A stretch of DNA of 64,000 bases from Rhodothermus marinus DSM 4252 (GCF_000024845.1 NC_013501.1:121001-185000); one strand, 5' to 3'. Positions 17,632-26,258 are shown, counted from the first letter of the stretch. The notes: generated by a model from the letters alone, not told the origin. Numbers and translations are program-made.

Positions 17632-18309
17632 TCAGGTTGGTGGTTTGAGTCGCGTCAGCGCATAGACCAGGATGTTCGTGCCCATGCGCAGGGCTGCCTC
17701 GCGCTTCTCCGGGGGATCGCCGTGCACCGAAGGCGCCTCCCAGCCGTCGCTGATGTTCGTTTCGTAGGTGTAGAAGACGACCAGTTGTCCGTTGTGGAAC
17801 AGACCGAACCCCTGCGGCGGCTTGCCGTCGTGCTCGTGAATCTTGGGCAGGCCGTTGGGAAAGTCGAAGTGAATGTGGTAGATGGGATGGCTGAAGGGCA
17901 GCTCGACAAATTCCTGCTCGGGAAAGACCTTCTTCATCTCGCGGCGGATGTACGGATCGAGTCCGTAGTCGTCGTCGATGTAGAGAAAGCCGCCGTTTTC
18001 TAGGTAGCGGCGGAGCCTGCGGGCCTCGTCGTCGGTGAGCACGATGTTGCCGTGGCCGGTCAGAAACAGAAAGGGATAGCTGAAGATGCGATCGCTGCTC
18101 AGTTCGACCACGTCGGCCTGCGGAGCCACGTCGATGTTCGTGTGCTCGCGCACGAAGCGCAGCAGGTTGGGCAGCGGCGAGACGGCCTGATACCAGTCGC
18201 CGCCGCCCCCGTACTTGACGGCCGCAATGCGGAACGTGTAGTCATCCTGTGCCCGAAGGGGCAGCGCCACAGCGAATAGAACTCCCAGCAGCAACAGCGT
18301 GCGCGTCAT
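17632..18309 (-). CDS. DUF4159 domain exported protein
   Basis: 225 residues with a signal peptide (LLLLGVLFAVALPLRAQ). The DUF4159 core is evident: FRIAAVKYGGGGDWY, then PFLFLTGHGNIVLTDDEARRLRRYLENGGFLYIDDDYG, and PFSHPIYHIHFDFPNG. The family has a class I glutamine-amidotransferase-like flavodoxin fold without known catalysis, and often accompanies BatA/MoxR-type membrane protein modules, which are not present here. Likely periplasmic. Function unknown. Confidence 0.85.
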   Translation of the reverse strand: MTRTLLLLGVLFAVALPLRAQDDYTFRIAAVKYGGGGDWYQAVSPLPNLLRFVREHTNIDVAPQADVVELSSDRIFSYPFLFLTGHGNIVLTDDEARRLRRYLENGGFLYIDDDYGLDPYIRREMKKVFPEQEFVELPFSHPIYHIHFDFPNGLPKIHEHDGKPPQGFGLFHNGQLVVFYTYETNISDGWEAPSVHGDPPEKREAALRMGTNILVYALTRLKPPT

Positions 18310-18448
18310 GGCATCCGTCAGGGTTTGCGTTCACGGCACGAACGCGACGGCGCCGCCAAAGTTTGGGGCTGGACTTTTTGCGGCCGAACCGCGATCTTTT
18401 CAGAGCGTGCGTCTAACACCATGTTTTTAAAGCAAAAATAGCGCCACG

Positions 18449-19510
18449 ATGCGAAAGCAAGCGGCTCTGCGGTTGCTCGGGGTACTGCTGGGCGGCCTGG
18501 CGTTGATTTTCGTACCGATGCATTCGGCCGGAGATCGAACGCCCCTGGTGGCCACGTTTTCCATTGTCGGCTACGATCCGGCCACGGGCGAACTGGGCGT
18601 GGCTGTGCAGTCGAAGTTTCCGAATGTGCGGCCGATCGTGCCGTGGGCGCGGGCGGGCGTCGGGGCCGTGGCCACGCAGAGCTATGCGGAGCTGGATTAT
18701 GCGCTGAAGGGACTCGAACTCATGGCGAACGGCGCCACGGCCGAAGAAGCGCTGCGCATCGTGCTCCGGCAGGACGAAGGGCGTCAGCTCCGACAGGTGG
18801 GGATCGTGGACGCGCACGGAAACGCAGCCAGCTGGACGGGTACCGAGTGCTTTCCGTGGGCCGGCGGACGTGTCGGCCAGCGCACGGGCGAGCCGGCCGC
18901 CGCCACGCCCGGCCATGTGGTGACGGGCTACGGCTACACGGCTCAGGGCAACATCCTGGTCTCGGAAGAAACCGTGGTGGCCATGGCGCGGGCCTTCGAG
19001 GAGACGCAGGGACCGCTGGCCGAGCGCCTGCTGGCCGCCCTCAAGGCCGGCCAGGAAGCCGGTGGCGATCGGCGCGGACAGCAGAGCGCCGCGCTGCTTG
19101 TCGTACGCGAAGGCGCCGGCTACGATGGCCTCGACAACTACATCGACATCTCCGTCTACGATCATCCCCGACCCATCGACGAGCTGATCCGGCTCTACGA
19201 ACTGAACAAGCTCTACTTTACGCCCGGGCGGCCCGAAGACCTGATCCCCGTCACGCCGGAAATCGCCCGCGAATTGCAGCAGATCTGGAAGGATCGGGGC
19301 TTTTACGACGGCCCCATCAATGGCGTGGTCGATACCACCTTCCAGCGCATTCTGATCGATTTCATGGGCTGGGAAAACTACGACATGCGTATTCCGGCCA
19401 TCGAGGCTGTGGATCTGACGGCGGGCGACACGCTCAAGATCGACCGCGTCATGCTGGAACACATCCGGAAGGTCTACCGCGAGGGCCGCTGGGTGCCCCG
19501 TCGCCGGTGA
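18449..19510 (+). CDS. DUF1028 family protein with a C-terminal peptidoglycan-binding-like domain
   Basis: 353 residues. An N-terminal hydrophobic segment (LLGVLLGGLALIFVP) suggests export. Residues about 30-240 form the DUF1028 domain: ATFSIVGYDPATGELGVAVQSKF, GAVATQSYAE, LRQVGIVDAHGNAASWTG, VTGYGYTAQGNILV and GGDRRGQQSAALLV. Thr or Ser after the leader fits an Ntn-hydrolase-like fold, though activity is unproven. The last ~110 residues (ARELQQIWKDRGFYDGPINGVVD and so on) resemble a PG_binding_1 repeat. The start follows a weak purine-rich stretch. Stands alone, convergent with the coiled-coil gene. Confidence 0.85.
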   Translation: MRKQAALRLLGVLLGGLALIFVPMHSAGDRTPLVATFSIVGYDPATGELGVAVQSKFPNVRPIVPWARAGVGAVATQSYAELDYALKGLELMANGATAEEALRIVLRQDEGRQLRQVGIVDAHGNAASWTGTECFPWAGGRVGQRTGEPAAATPGHVVTGYGYTAQGNILVSEETVVAMARAFEETQGPLAERLLAALKAGQEAGGDRRGQQSAALLVVREGAGYDGLDNYIDISVYDHPRPIDELIRLYELNKLYFTPGRPEDLIPVTPEIARELQQIWKDRGFYDGPINGVVDTTFQRILIDFMGWENYDMRIPAIEAVDLTAGDTLKIDRVMLEHIRKVYREGRWVPRRR

Positions 19511-19528
19511 AAACAGAACGCGTCGGGT

Positions 19529-20065
19529 TTACCTGAGAAAGGCGAACAGAAGGGCGATAAGGGTGCCGATCTGACCGACCCAGAAGATGAACATCCACCG
19601 GATCAGGTCCGCCCGGACACCAGCAATGCGCTCGCCCATTTTTGCCATTTCTGAGGTGATGCGGTTGTCTACGGCCGCGATCTGCTGCTGGAGCTTGGCT
19701 ACCTCTTCGGTGATGCGGTTATCTACGGCGGCGATTTGCTGCTGGAGTTTGGCGACTTCTTCGGTGATGCGGTTATCTACGGCGGCGATTTGCTGTTGTA
19801 GCTTGGCCACCTCTTCGGTGATGCGTTGATCCAACCGTTTTTCCGTCGCGGCCAGCAATACCTCCAGCCGAGCCACTTCCTCCGCAATTCGTTTATCCAG
19901 TCGGGCGCCCTCCTCGGTCACCCGCCGTTCAAAACGTTCTTCCAGAATGCCCAGCAGGTTGTTGCGTTCGTGATGGGCCGCTTCGTTCAAAAGCGTGATG
20001 AGCGCCTCGACACCGTCGTCGCCGAGTTTTTCGCGCAGAACTTTCGGTACGGTCAGAATCGCCAT
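19529..20065 (-). CDS. Membrane-anchored coiled-coil protein (DUF1640/CCDC90-like)
   Basis: 178 residues. The start MAILTVPKVLREKLGDDGVEALITLLN matches the small coiled-coil family (DUF1640-like, LA_3696 type) common in Leptospira, Chloroflexi and Rhodothermus. Residues about 45-145 are a continuous helix of Glu/Lys/Leu/Ala. It includes three identical 18-residue units (RITEEVAKLQQQIAAVDN) with diverged copies on both sides. A single C-terminal membrane segment (WMFIFWVGQIGTLIALLFAFL) anchors it. Presumably it oligomerises through the coil at the membrane. No biochemical role is known. The repeated part is prone to copy-number change. Confidence 0.8.
   Translation of the reverse strand: MAILTVPKVLREKLGDDGVEALITLLNEAAHHERNNLLGILEERFERRVTEEGARLDKRIAEEVARLEVLLAATEKRLDQRITEEVAKLQQQIAAVDNRITEEVAKLQQQIAAVDNRITEEVAKLQQQIAAVDNRITSEMAKMGERIAGVRADLIRWMFIFWVGQIGTLIALLFAFLR
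19658..19819. repeat. Three 54-bp tandem repeats inside the coiled-coil gene
   Basis: Units begin at 19658, 19712 and 19766, each 54 bp, with only a few differences between copies, mostly synonymous. A fourth, diverged unit begins at 19820. Each unit encodes 18 residues, five turns of alpha helix, so gain or loss of a unit keeps frame and helix phase. Confidence 0.9.
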
Positions 20066-20140
20066 GCGTCCATGACGGCGTAGATTGCTTTCCCAAAAAT
20101 TCGCGCTTTTCTTCGAAGGTTCCCGGTTTGCGGTGGACCG

Positions 20141-21082
20141 TTACAGCGAAAGCGCACGCAGCGACTGCTGGAGGATTTCGGCCGAGCGGCGCAGGCCTTC
20201 CAGTTCGTCCGGAGCCAGCTCGGGGAGCACTCGGCCTTCGATGCCCTGCAGGCCGATCACGCAGGGAATGCTCAGGCACACGACCCGGATGCCGTACTCG
20301 CCATTGAGGCGCACGCTCACGGGCAGCACGCTTTTTTCGTCGTCCAGGATGGCCTCGACCAGGCGGGCAATGACCACGCCGATGGCCGTGTTCGTGTACC
20401 CCTTACGCTCGATGATGGCATAGGCCGCGCGGCGGGCTTCCTCGAAAATCTGCTGCATGCGTTCCCGATCGAAGGGGCGTCCCAGCACAGTGCGATCCAG
20501 AATGCGCTGGCCGCCGATGGCCACCTGGCTCCAGATGGCCACCTCCGAGTCGCCGTGCTCGCCCAGAATGTAGGCATGGACCGAGCGCGGATCGACGCCG
20601 TAGTACTGGCCCAGCAGCGCCCGGAAGCGGGCCGTGTCGAGCAGCGTGCCCGTTCCGATGATGTGCTCGGCGGGGCGCTGGCTGAGTTCCTGGGCCACGT
20701 AGGTGAGGATGTCCACCGGGTTGGTGGCCACGATCAGGATGGCGCCCGGTGCATGGCGGTCCAGCTCGCCGATGATTTCGCGGAAGACCTCGGCGTTGCG
20801 GTTGAGCAGGGCCAGACGGCTTTCGCCGGGGCGCTGCGCCACCCCCGCGCTGATGATCACGATCTGCGCTTCCTGCAGATCGGCATAAGTGCCCGCCCGT
20901 ACGGTCATGCTGCCCACGAGCGACTGGCCGTGCATCAGGTCCATCGCCTCGCCTTCGGCGCGGCGGGCATCTTTGTCGATCAGGATCAGCTCGCTGGCCA
21001 GACCTTTGATGAATAGCGCATAGGCTGCGGCCACCCCGACGTGACCGGTACCGACGAGACCGACAACACGACGTTGACGCAT
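20141..21082 (-). CDS. ldh: L-lactate dehydrogenase
   Basis: 313 residues from the ATG at 21082 (MRQRRVVGLVGTGHVGVAAAY). The NAD-binding Rossmann motif is GTGHVG. The active-site signature LGEHGDSEVAIWSQV holds the catalytic His, and the Arg of RPGESRLALLNRN and the substrate-binding Gln before it (AQRPGES) indicate lactate and not malate specificity. ILIVATNPVDILTYVAQ and TGTLLDTARFR are standard. Reduces pyruvate to L-lactate with NADH in the cytoplasm. The frame extends upstream to 21145, but a Rossmann fold should start near 21082. TAACTTGA on the reverse strand about 40 nt upstream may be the -7 box. Confidence 0.94.
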   Translation of the reverse strand: MRQRRVVGLVGTGHVGVAAAYALFIKGLASELILIDKDARRAEGEAMDLMHGQSLVGSMTVRAGTYADLQEAQIVIISAGVAQRPGESRLALLNRNAEVFREIIGELDRHAPGAILIVATNPVDILTYVAQELSQRPAEHIIGTGTLLDTARFRALLGQYYGVDPRSVHAYILGEHGDSEVAIWSQVAIGGQRILDRTVLGRPFDRERMQQIFEEARRAAYAIIERKGYTNTAIGVVIARLVEAILDDEKSVLPVSVRLNGEYGIRVVCLSIPCVIGLQGIEGRVLPELAPDELEGLRRSAEILQQSLRALSL

Positions 21083-21181
21083 GGCACCAGCAGGTTGTTT
21101 TCGGAAATCGTTCGCCTTCAAGTTACGAACGTGCCCTTTCGTCAATTGAAACGCTCCGGTTGAAGAACCGCTACCGCAAAC

Positions 21182-21211
21182 AAAACCCCCGGCCTCCTCG
21201 GAGACCGGGGG
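21182..21211 (-). terminator. Terminator of the GDSL lipase gene
   Basis: Stem CCCCCGG (21186-21192) with CCGGGGG (21205-21211), extended inward by CTCC/GGAG. On the reverse strand it is followed by four Ts. It lies 28 nt past the stop at 21239. Confidence 0.75.
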
Positions 21212-21238
21212 AAGCTAGCACGTCCGGGTTGTCTGTTC

Positions 21239-22420
21239 TTATTGCACCTGCAGGTTGGTGCCATAGACGGCGTTGATGGCTGCGGCAGCCTCCTGCGCCA
21301 CCAGCCGGTGGGCGGCCGAACTGGGATGTACACCGTCCAGGCTGAAATAGGGCCCGAACGGCTCGCTGCTGTTCACGTTCGGGAAGATCGGGATCTGGCC
21401 CTGGTTTTTGAGTTCGAGCAGTTTGACGTTCGGGTCCAGATACGCCCAGCCCAGCCGATCGGCCTGCTGCTGGATGAACGCGTTGTACTGCTGGACGGTC
21501 TGGACGATCGTGTTTGTCTCGTCTGGCGAAAGCAACCGCGGGTCGTTCACACAGTCGAGCGTAACGGACTGGCCCTGCATGGCGTCGGCCAGCAGCTCGC
21601 CGAAGGCGTACGAGAAAGGCACCAGCGCCGTGGCGCCGGTGGTGGCGCAGTTGTCGGCCACGTCGAACGTCGGCGGAAAGGCGCCGGCCTGCTCGGCCTG
21701 GGCGTAGGCGATGCCCGGCGAGAAGTGCGGAATGACCGTCACGTTCGCCACGCCAATGAGCAGGCCGCCCTGCACGCCCATCGCCTGGAGTTCGTTCAAC
21801 ATCTGCGTGTAGCGCTGCTGGAAGGTGTTGACCGGCGTGATAAGCGCCGGGTTACCGGCAATAGCCGCACCGAGTACGTCGTTGTTGCCGATCCAGACCG
21901 AAACGAAGGTCGGGCGCGCCTCGGCGGCAGTCTCGAGCTGGGTGCGGCCGCCCAGCAGAAGCAGGGTCAGTGTGTTGGCTGAAGTCCCCTCGCCCAGGTT
22001 GGTCAGCACGTCGATCACCTTGGCCCCGGGTACAGCCACGTTGTTGATGATGCGCGGCAGTGGCACCTGTCGGTAGGCGCAGAAGTCGTCGGGTAGACCG
22101 CCCAGGCGCTCGCCCGTGAGGATGTTGACCAGCGGGGGCGGGCAGCCCGGATCCCGGAGCAGCGGCAGGTTGAAGGGCGTGCCCATCGCCTTTGCCAGCA
22201 ATACAGGATAGGCCTGCTGCTGGAGCGTGGCGTTGATGCCGCCGGACTGGTAGCCGGCCGTGATGCTGTTGCCGATGGCCACATAGCGGGCGAACAGCGC
22301 GCCACCGGTGGGTTCGGGGGGCAGCAGCCCTTCGTCATGACAGCCGAGGGCGAACAGCAGCAGACCGAGCAGCCCCCAGCGCAGCGGTCGAAGCGTCATA
22401 TGCCAGCGATTGCGATTCAT
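21239..22420 (-). CDS. SGNH/GDSL hydrolase, outer-membrane lipoprotein
   Basis: 393 residues. The signal peptide ends in LFALGC, a lipobox with the lipidated Cys near residue 27. SGNH blocks are in order: block I GNSITAGY (nucleophile Ser), block II around VAVPGAK, block III SVWIGNNDVLG (oxyanion Asn) and block V DGVHPSSAAH (catalytic Asp and His). Esterase or lipase acting on an unknown ester at the cell surface or in the periplasm. It lies 27 nt downstream of the FadL-like gene, so the pair may take up and hydrolyse lipids together. A terminator closes the transcript. Confidence 0.92.
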   Translation of the reverse strand: MNRNRWHMTLRPLRWGLLGLLLFALGCHDEGLLPPEPTGGALFARYVAIGNSITAGYQSGGINATLQQQAYPVLLAKAMGTPFNLPLLRDPGCPPPLVNILTGERLGGLPDDFCAYRQVPLPRIINNVAVPGAKVIDVLTNLGEGTSANTLTLLLLGGRTQLETAAEARPTFVSVWIGNNDVLGAAIAGNPALITPVNTFQQRYTQMLNELQAMGVQGGLLIGVANVTVIPHFSPGIAYAQAEQAGAFPPTFDVADNCATTGATALVPFSYAFGELLADAMQGQSVTLDCVNDPRLLSPDETNTIVQTVQQYNAFIQQQADRLGWAYLDPNVKLLELKNQGQIPIFPNVNSSEPFGPYFSLDGVHPSSAAHRLVAQEAAAAINAVYGTNLQVQ

Positions 22421-22447
22421 GGTGATGGCTTCCTGAATGGTCCGGGG

Positions 22448-23863
22448 TTAGAGCGAAACGCTGACGGTCACCGAAGCCACATGGGCACCGATCTGGTAGA
22501 GGCCGCTGTTGAGCGCCGGTGTGGGCTCGGTGCCCGGCGTGGGATCGACGACGCGGCCGCGCCGGTCGTCCTGCCGGACGTACTGGTAGGCCAGGTCCAG
22601 CATCACGCCGCGACCCAGCCGCCAGCCCGTGCCCAGCGTGATCAGGTTGCGGTTGGCATCGGGCAGCAGCGGCGTGACCGTCTTTGACGGCGCGGCGCCC
22701 TGAGCATGGGTGTAGCCTAGACGCACCTCCAGGATCGAACTGGCCTGAAAGAGCAGGCCGGTCCGGAGCGTGTGGGTGTTCCGGTAGTCCTGGATCCGTA
22801 CGATCGGATCGCTTCCTTCCGGTTCAATCACAAGGCGTTCGAATTCACCCCAGCCTGTCCACTGGTAGTCGAACAGGAGCGTCAGGTCCGGCGTGGCCTG
22901 CCAGCTGAAGCCAGCGGCGAACTGGGCCGGCATAGTGAGTTCGGTTTCCGCGTCACGGTCGGCCAGCGGGCCCTGCGATCCAAAGAGGCCCAGGCTGGCC
23001 AGCACCACGTCGAGCGGCGTACCGGCCGGGATCGTCTGGCCGCTCAGCTCGACCGTCGCCGGAATGATGATCCCGGTCGAAAGCGGGCTGAAGCGGATCG
23101 TGCCCGTGTAGTTCAGCTTGATGGCGCTCAGATAGCGGAGCCCGATCCGGAACTGCTCGGTCACCTGAATGAGCATTCCGACGTGTCCGCCGAGGCCGTA
23201 TGCCTCGTCGCTTTCCATCTTCACGTTGGCGAACGAGGTCCCGACCGGAATGCCCAGCGCGGCGAAGGGCACGCCGGGCAACGCTTCCTGCTGAGACAGA
23301 TCGAGTTGTTGCCAGAGCGCGACGGTACTGACGGCCAGCACCGGTCCGGCGCCTACCATGACCCGGTCGGAGAACCGGTAGGCCAGTGTGGGCTGCAGGT
23401 AGGTGGTCTGCACGCGCGTCCGGTAGCTGACGAAGCTCCCTTCGAAGGTGCGCGGCCACCGGAGTTCCATTCCGTAGGGCATGTAGGCGCCGAAGCCCAC
23501 GGACAGACCCGGCGCGGCCTGCACGGCCGCAAACAGGTGTGGCACCAGCACCGGGTGCTCTTCCAGGCGCGTTTCTTGCTCGGTGTAGTCGTCCGTGAAG
23601 CTGCCGCGGCTCAGATAGAGCGTGGCTCCGGAGGCCACGGCCAGCCGGTTGACCAGCGCCAGCCCGGCCGGATTGAGCGCCACGGCCGAGCCGTCCGTAC
23701 ATGGCTGAGCCACGCCGGTGCCGCCGCGCCCGAGCGTGCAGGTGCCCGGCGGATTCAGCGAAAAGCCCTGTCCCAGCGCGGGCAGGCTCAGCAGCAGACT
23801 GCAGAGTCCGACGAGAAAACGCTTCCGATGACGCGGAAGCACAGCCCCTGTTGCGATGCGCAT
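22448..23863 (-). CDS. OmpP1/FadL/TodX family outer-membrane transporter
   Basis: 471 residues from the ATG at 23863, which opens a signal peptide (FLVGLCSLLLSLPALGQG). The conserved FadL N-terminus follows: GFSLNPPGTCTLGRGGTGVA, then GSAVALNPAGLALV (the NPAG box). The rest alternates in beta-barrel fashion and ends in an aromatic-free but barrel-like strand (VASVTVSVSL). These proteins carry long-chain fatty acids or other hydrophobic compounds across the outer membrane. The reverse frame stays open far upstream to 25138, but that stretch is antisense to the ATP-grasp gene. A good promoter lies just upstream, with a palindrome over the start-site region. Confidence 0.92.
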   Translation of the reverse strand: MRIATGAVLPRHRKRFLVGLCSLLLSLPALGQGFSLNPPGTCTLGRGGTGVAQPCTDGSAVALNPAGLALVNRLAVASGATLYLSRGSFTDDYTEQETRLEEHPVLVPHLFAAVQAAPGLSVGFGAYMPYGMELRWPRTFEGSFVSYRTRVQTTYLQPTLAYRFSDRVMVGAGPVLAVSTVALWQQLDLSQQEALPGVPFAALGIPVGTSFANVKMESDEAYGLGGHVGMLIQVTEQFRIGLRYLSAIKLNYTGTIRFSPLSTGIIIPATVELSGQTIPAGTPLDVVLASLGLFGSQGPLADRDAETELTMPAQFAAGFSWQATPDLTLLFDYQWTGWGEFERLVIEPEGSDPIVRIQDYRNTHTLRTGLLFQASSILEVRLGYTHAQGAAPSKTVTPLLPDANRNLITLGTGWRLGRGVMLDLAYQYVRQDDRRGRVVDPTPGTEPTPALNSGLYQIGAHVASVTVSVSL

Positions 23864-23891
23864 GGTGCTTTCAGAGCAGGTGAACGTTTGT

Positions 23892-23901
23892 TTAGTGCTA
23901 A
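23892..23901. promoter_or_regulatory. Palindrome over the fadL-like transcription start region
   Basis: TTAGTGCTAA, a near-perfect 10-bp palindrome. It overlaps the downstream edge of the -7 box of the promoter at 23899-23930, where a repressor would block transcription. A 9/10 match lies upstream of the heme-copper oxidoreductase operon at 55819-55828. Regulatory role inferred. Confidence 0.35.
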
Positions 23902-23930
23902 CAATAAAAAATTCCTGCGAAGAATTCAAA
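23899..23930 (-). promoter_or_regulatory. Likely promoter of the fadL-like/lipase operon
   Basis: Read on the reverse strand: TTTG (23930-23927), a 20-nt spacer, then TATTGTTA (23906-23899). Start codon about 35 nt downstream at 23863. Best match in the window to the Bacteroidetes TTTG/TAnnTTTG pattern. Confidence 0.5.
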
Positions 23931-24022
23931 GGGGGGATGGCGAATGGTGCCATTTTCACCCCCATCGGTCGGGAGCCAAAAATCAACCGGGGCGTAGTGT
24001 GGCGTCTTTGAATGCACGGACC

Positions 24023-25033
24023 ATGCATCCCAACGGGCTCATGCGGATCGGTATCGTCTACGATCTGTTCGACGACTATCCCTGGGAGGTCGGCGAGCCG
24101 CCGGACGCCGACGCCGAAAACGAGCCGCCGGAGACGGTCGATGTGCTGGCGGCGGCCATTCGCAAGCTGGGGCACAAGCCCGTCCGGATCGGTACAGCCT
24201 ACGATCTGCTGGTCGAACTGCCGGACCTGCGGATCGACTGTGGCATCAGCATCGCTGAAGGGGCTCGTGGCCGCAACCGCGAAGCCTACGCGCCCATGCT
24301 GTTCGAAATGGCCGGGATCCCCTACATCGGCTCCGATCCGCTGACGCTTTCGCTCAGCCTCGACAAAGCCTGGACCAAAGATCTGGTCGCGGCCGCCGGG
24401 GTACCCACGCCGCCATACCGGACCTATGCCGGCCCTGAGGATGTCGATCCACACGATCTGCCGGGACCGTTTCCGCTGTTTGTAAAACCCCGGTACGAAG
24501 GCTCCTCGAAGGGGATCACGGCCGCCTCCAAGGTTCATTCGCTGGAGGCGCTGCGCGAGCAGGTGGCCCGGCTGACGGCGACCTACCGCCAGGAGGTGAT
24601 CGTGGAACCGTTCATCGAAGGGAGCGAGTTTACTGTGGCCGTCATCGGCAACAATCCGCCCGAACCGCTGCCGGTGCTGCAGCGGGCGGTGGAGGCCACC
24701 ACGGGCATCGGCTTGCATGCGCTGGAGCATCGCGGCATGAAGCCGGCGGCCGCGCTCGAAGCGGCACCTTACGTGCCGCTGACCGACGAACTGGAGCGCT
24801 GCCTGCAGCAACTGGCCGTGCGCGTCTACGAAAAGCTCCAGTGCCGCGACTTTGCCCGACTGGACTTCCGCGTCGATCGCGAGGGCAAACCGTGGTTTCT
24901 GGAGATCAATCCGCTCCCGACGTTTGCGCCGGACGGAACGTTTGCCATCCTTGCGGAATTGATGCAGCGGCCCTACGTGGAATTTCTGGCCGAGATCCTG
25001 CAACGCGGGCTCCGGCGTCTGGGCCTGGCCTGA
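24023..25033 (+). CDS. ATP-grasp ligase of the D-alanine--D-alanine ligase family
   Basis: 336 residues. An alternative ATG at 24041 would begin MRIGIVYDLFDDY. The N-terminal domain has GIVYDL and CGISIAEGARGRNREAYAP. The ATP-grasp core shows LFVKPRYEGSSKGI (ATP-binding Lys and flexible loop), VEPFIEGSEFTV, and the metal-binding LDFRVDREGKPWFLEINPLPTF (Asp, Glu and Asn ligands). It joins a carboxylate to an amine with ATP, but this branch differs from MurC-linked Ddl, and no mur genes are near. The next gene, 34 nt on, is a lysine-2,3-aminomutase-like enzyme, suggesting a beta-amino acid as substrate (inference). Confidence 0.82.
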   Translation: MHPNGLMRIGIVYDLFDDYPWEVGEPPDADAENEPPETVDVLAAAIRKLGHKPVRIGTAYDLLVELPDLRIDCGISIAEGARGRNREAYAPMLFEMAGIPYIGSDPLTLSLSLDKAWTKDLVAAAGVPTPPYRTYAGPEDVDPHDLPGPFPLFVKPRYEGSSKGITAASKVHSLEALREQVARLTATYRQEVIVEPFIEGSEFTVAVIGNNPPEPLPVLQRAVEATTGIGLHALEHRGMKPAAALEAAPYVPLTDELERCLQQLAVRVYEKLQCRDFARLDFRVDREGKPWFLEINPLPTFAPDGTFAILAELMQRPYVEFLAEILQRGLRRLGLA

Positions 25034-25067
25034 AGACACGGCATCGAAACTGCGGGGACGATCACGT

Positions 25068-26258
25068 ATGGCCTGCCCTCCTTTTGATTCCTCCCATCCT
25101 GAGTGGCGCGACTGGCGGTGGCAGATGCGCCACCGCATTCACACAGCCGAGGAACTGTCCCGGTGGATCCGGCTCACCGACGAAGAGCGCCGGGCGATCG
25201 AGGCTACCCGCGGCGTTTTCCGCTGGAACATCACGCCTTACTATGCCAGCCTGATGGATCCGGAGGATCCGAACTGTCCCATCCGCCGCCAGGTGGTGCC
25301 CCGTCTGGAGGAGCTGGCGCCGGACCTGATCGGCGTGATGGATCCACTCGAAGAGGTGGCCCACTCGCCGGTGAAAAACCTGATCCACAACTACCGGGAC
25401 CGGGTGGCCTTCTGCGTCACCAGCGAGTGTGCCATCTACTGCCGCTACTGCCTGCGCAAGCGCATGGTGGGCGATGCCGCCTTCATGATGCGAAAAGCGG
25501 AGCTGCAGGCGGCCATCGACTACATTGCGGCGCATCCGGAAATCCGGGACGTGTTGCTGACAGGGGGCGATCCGCTGACGCTGAGCGAGACGCACCTGGC
25601 CTGGATTCTGGATCAGCTTCGGGCGATTCCCCACGTCGAGATCATCCGCATCGGCACCCGCATGCCCGTCAAGCTGCCCTATCGGATTACGCCCGAGCTG
25701 TGCCGCCTGCTGGAGCGCTATCACCCGCTGTGGATCAACACGCATTTCAACCATCCGAAAGAACTGACGCCCGATGCCGCCGAGGCGATCGATCGCCTGC
25801 TGCGGGCTGGCATTCCGGTGGGCAATCAGACCGTGCTGCTGCGCGGGATCAACGACGACGTCGCGACGATGAAGGCGCTCTGCGAGGGGCTGGTCCGCAT
25901 GCGGGTGCGGCCCTACTACCTCTACCAGGCGCAACTCATCGGCGGCACCGCCCACTTCCGCACGCCCATCGAAAAGGGCATGGCCATCATGCGGGCGTTG
26001 CAGGGGCGCACGACGGGCTTTGCCATTCCGAAGTATGTGCTCGACACGCCCTACGGTAAGGTGCCGCTCGATGGCTCGTACGTGCGCGGACGGGCCGGCG
26101 ACTACGTGATCGTCGAGACGCCACGCGGCGTGCTCTGGGCCGAGCCCAACCCGATCCCGCCGGACGAAGACCTGCCGTTTCGCCTGCCCGAAATCCCCTG
26201 GCCGGAAGAAGTCGATACGATCGACGTGGAGCAGCCGCTGTATACCGGTGCACGTTGA
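25068..26258 (+). CDS. KamA family radical SAM protein (lysine 2,3-aminomutase-like)
   Basis: 396 residues. The radical-SAM cluster motif CAIYCRYC (Cys121, 125, 128) binds the [4Fe-4S] cluster. LLTGGDPLTL is the SAM-binding GGE-like motif. The PLP-binding region is near YVLDTPYGKVPL. N-terminal WRDWRWQMRHRIHTAEEL is typical of KamA. Family members move the alpha-amino group of lysine (or glutamate, arginine) to the beta carbon. The C-terminal zinc-binding and tetramer region of clostridial KamA is short here, as in the EpmB/YodO branch. Likely in one operon with the ATP-grasp ligase. The exact amino acid used is not evident. Confidence 0.9.
   Translation: MACPPFDSSHPEWRDWRWQMRHRIHTAEELSRWIRLTDEERRAIEATRGVFRWNITPYYASLMDPEDPNCPIRRQVVPRLEELAPDLIGVMDPLEEVAHSPVKNLIHNYRDRVAFCVTSECAIYCRYCLRKRMVGDAAFMMRKAELQAAIDYIAAHPEIRDVLLTGGDPLTLSETHLAWILDQLRAIPHVEIIRIGTRMPVKLPYRITPELCRLLERYHPLWINTHFNHPKELTPDAAEAIDRLLRAGIPVGNQTVLLRGINDDVATMKALCEGLVRMRVRPYYLYQAQLIGGTAHFRTPIEKGMAIMRALQGRTTGFAIPKYVLDTPYGKVPLDGSYVRGRAGDYVIVETPRGVLWAEPNPIPPDEDLPFRLPEIPWPEEVDTIDVEQPLYTGAR

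Noticed and set aside
19658..19819. Tandem repeats considered as a CRISPR array
   Set aside because: Units are adjacent with no variable spacers and lie in frame in a coiled-coil gene.
23892..23901. TTAGCACTAA (reverse strand) considered as half of a CIRCE element for HrcA
   Set aside because: No GAGTGCTAA partner at 9-bp spacing and no chaperone gene follows.
22448..25138. 896-residue reverse frame containing the FadL-like protein with a long N-terminal extension
   Set aside because: The part upstream of 23863 is antisense to the ATP-grasp gene and not protein-like. The FadL signal peptide begins at 23863.
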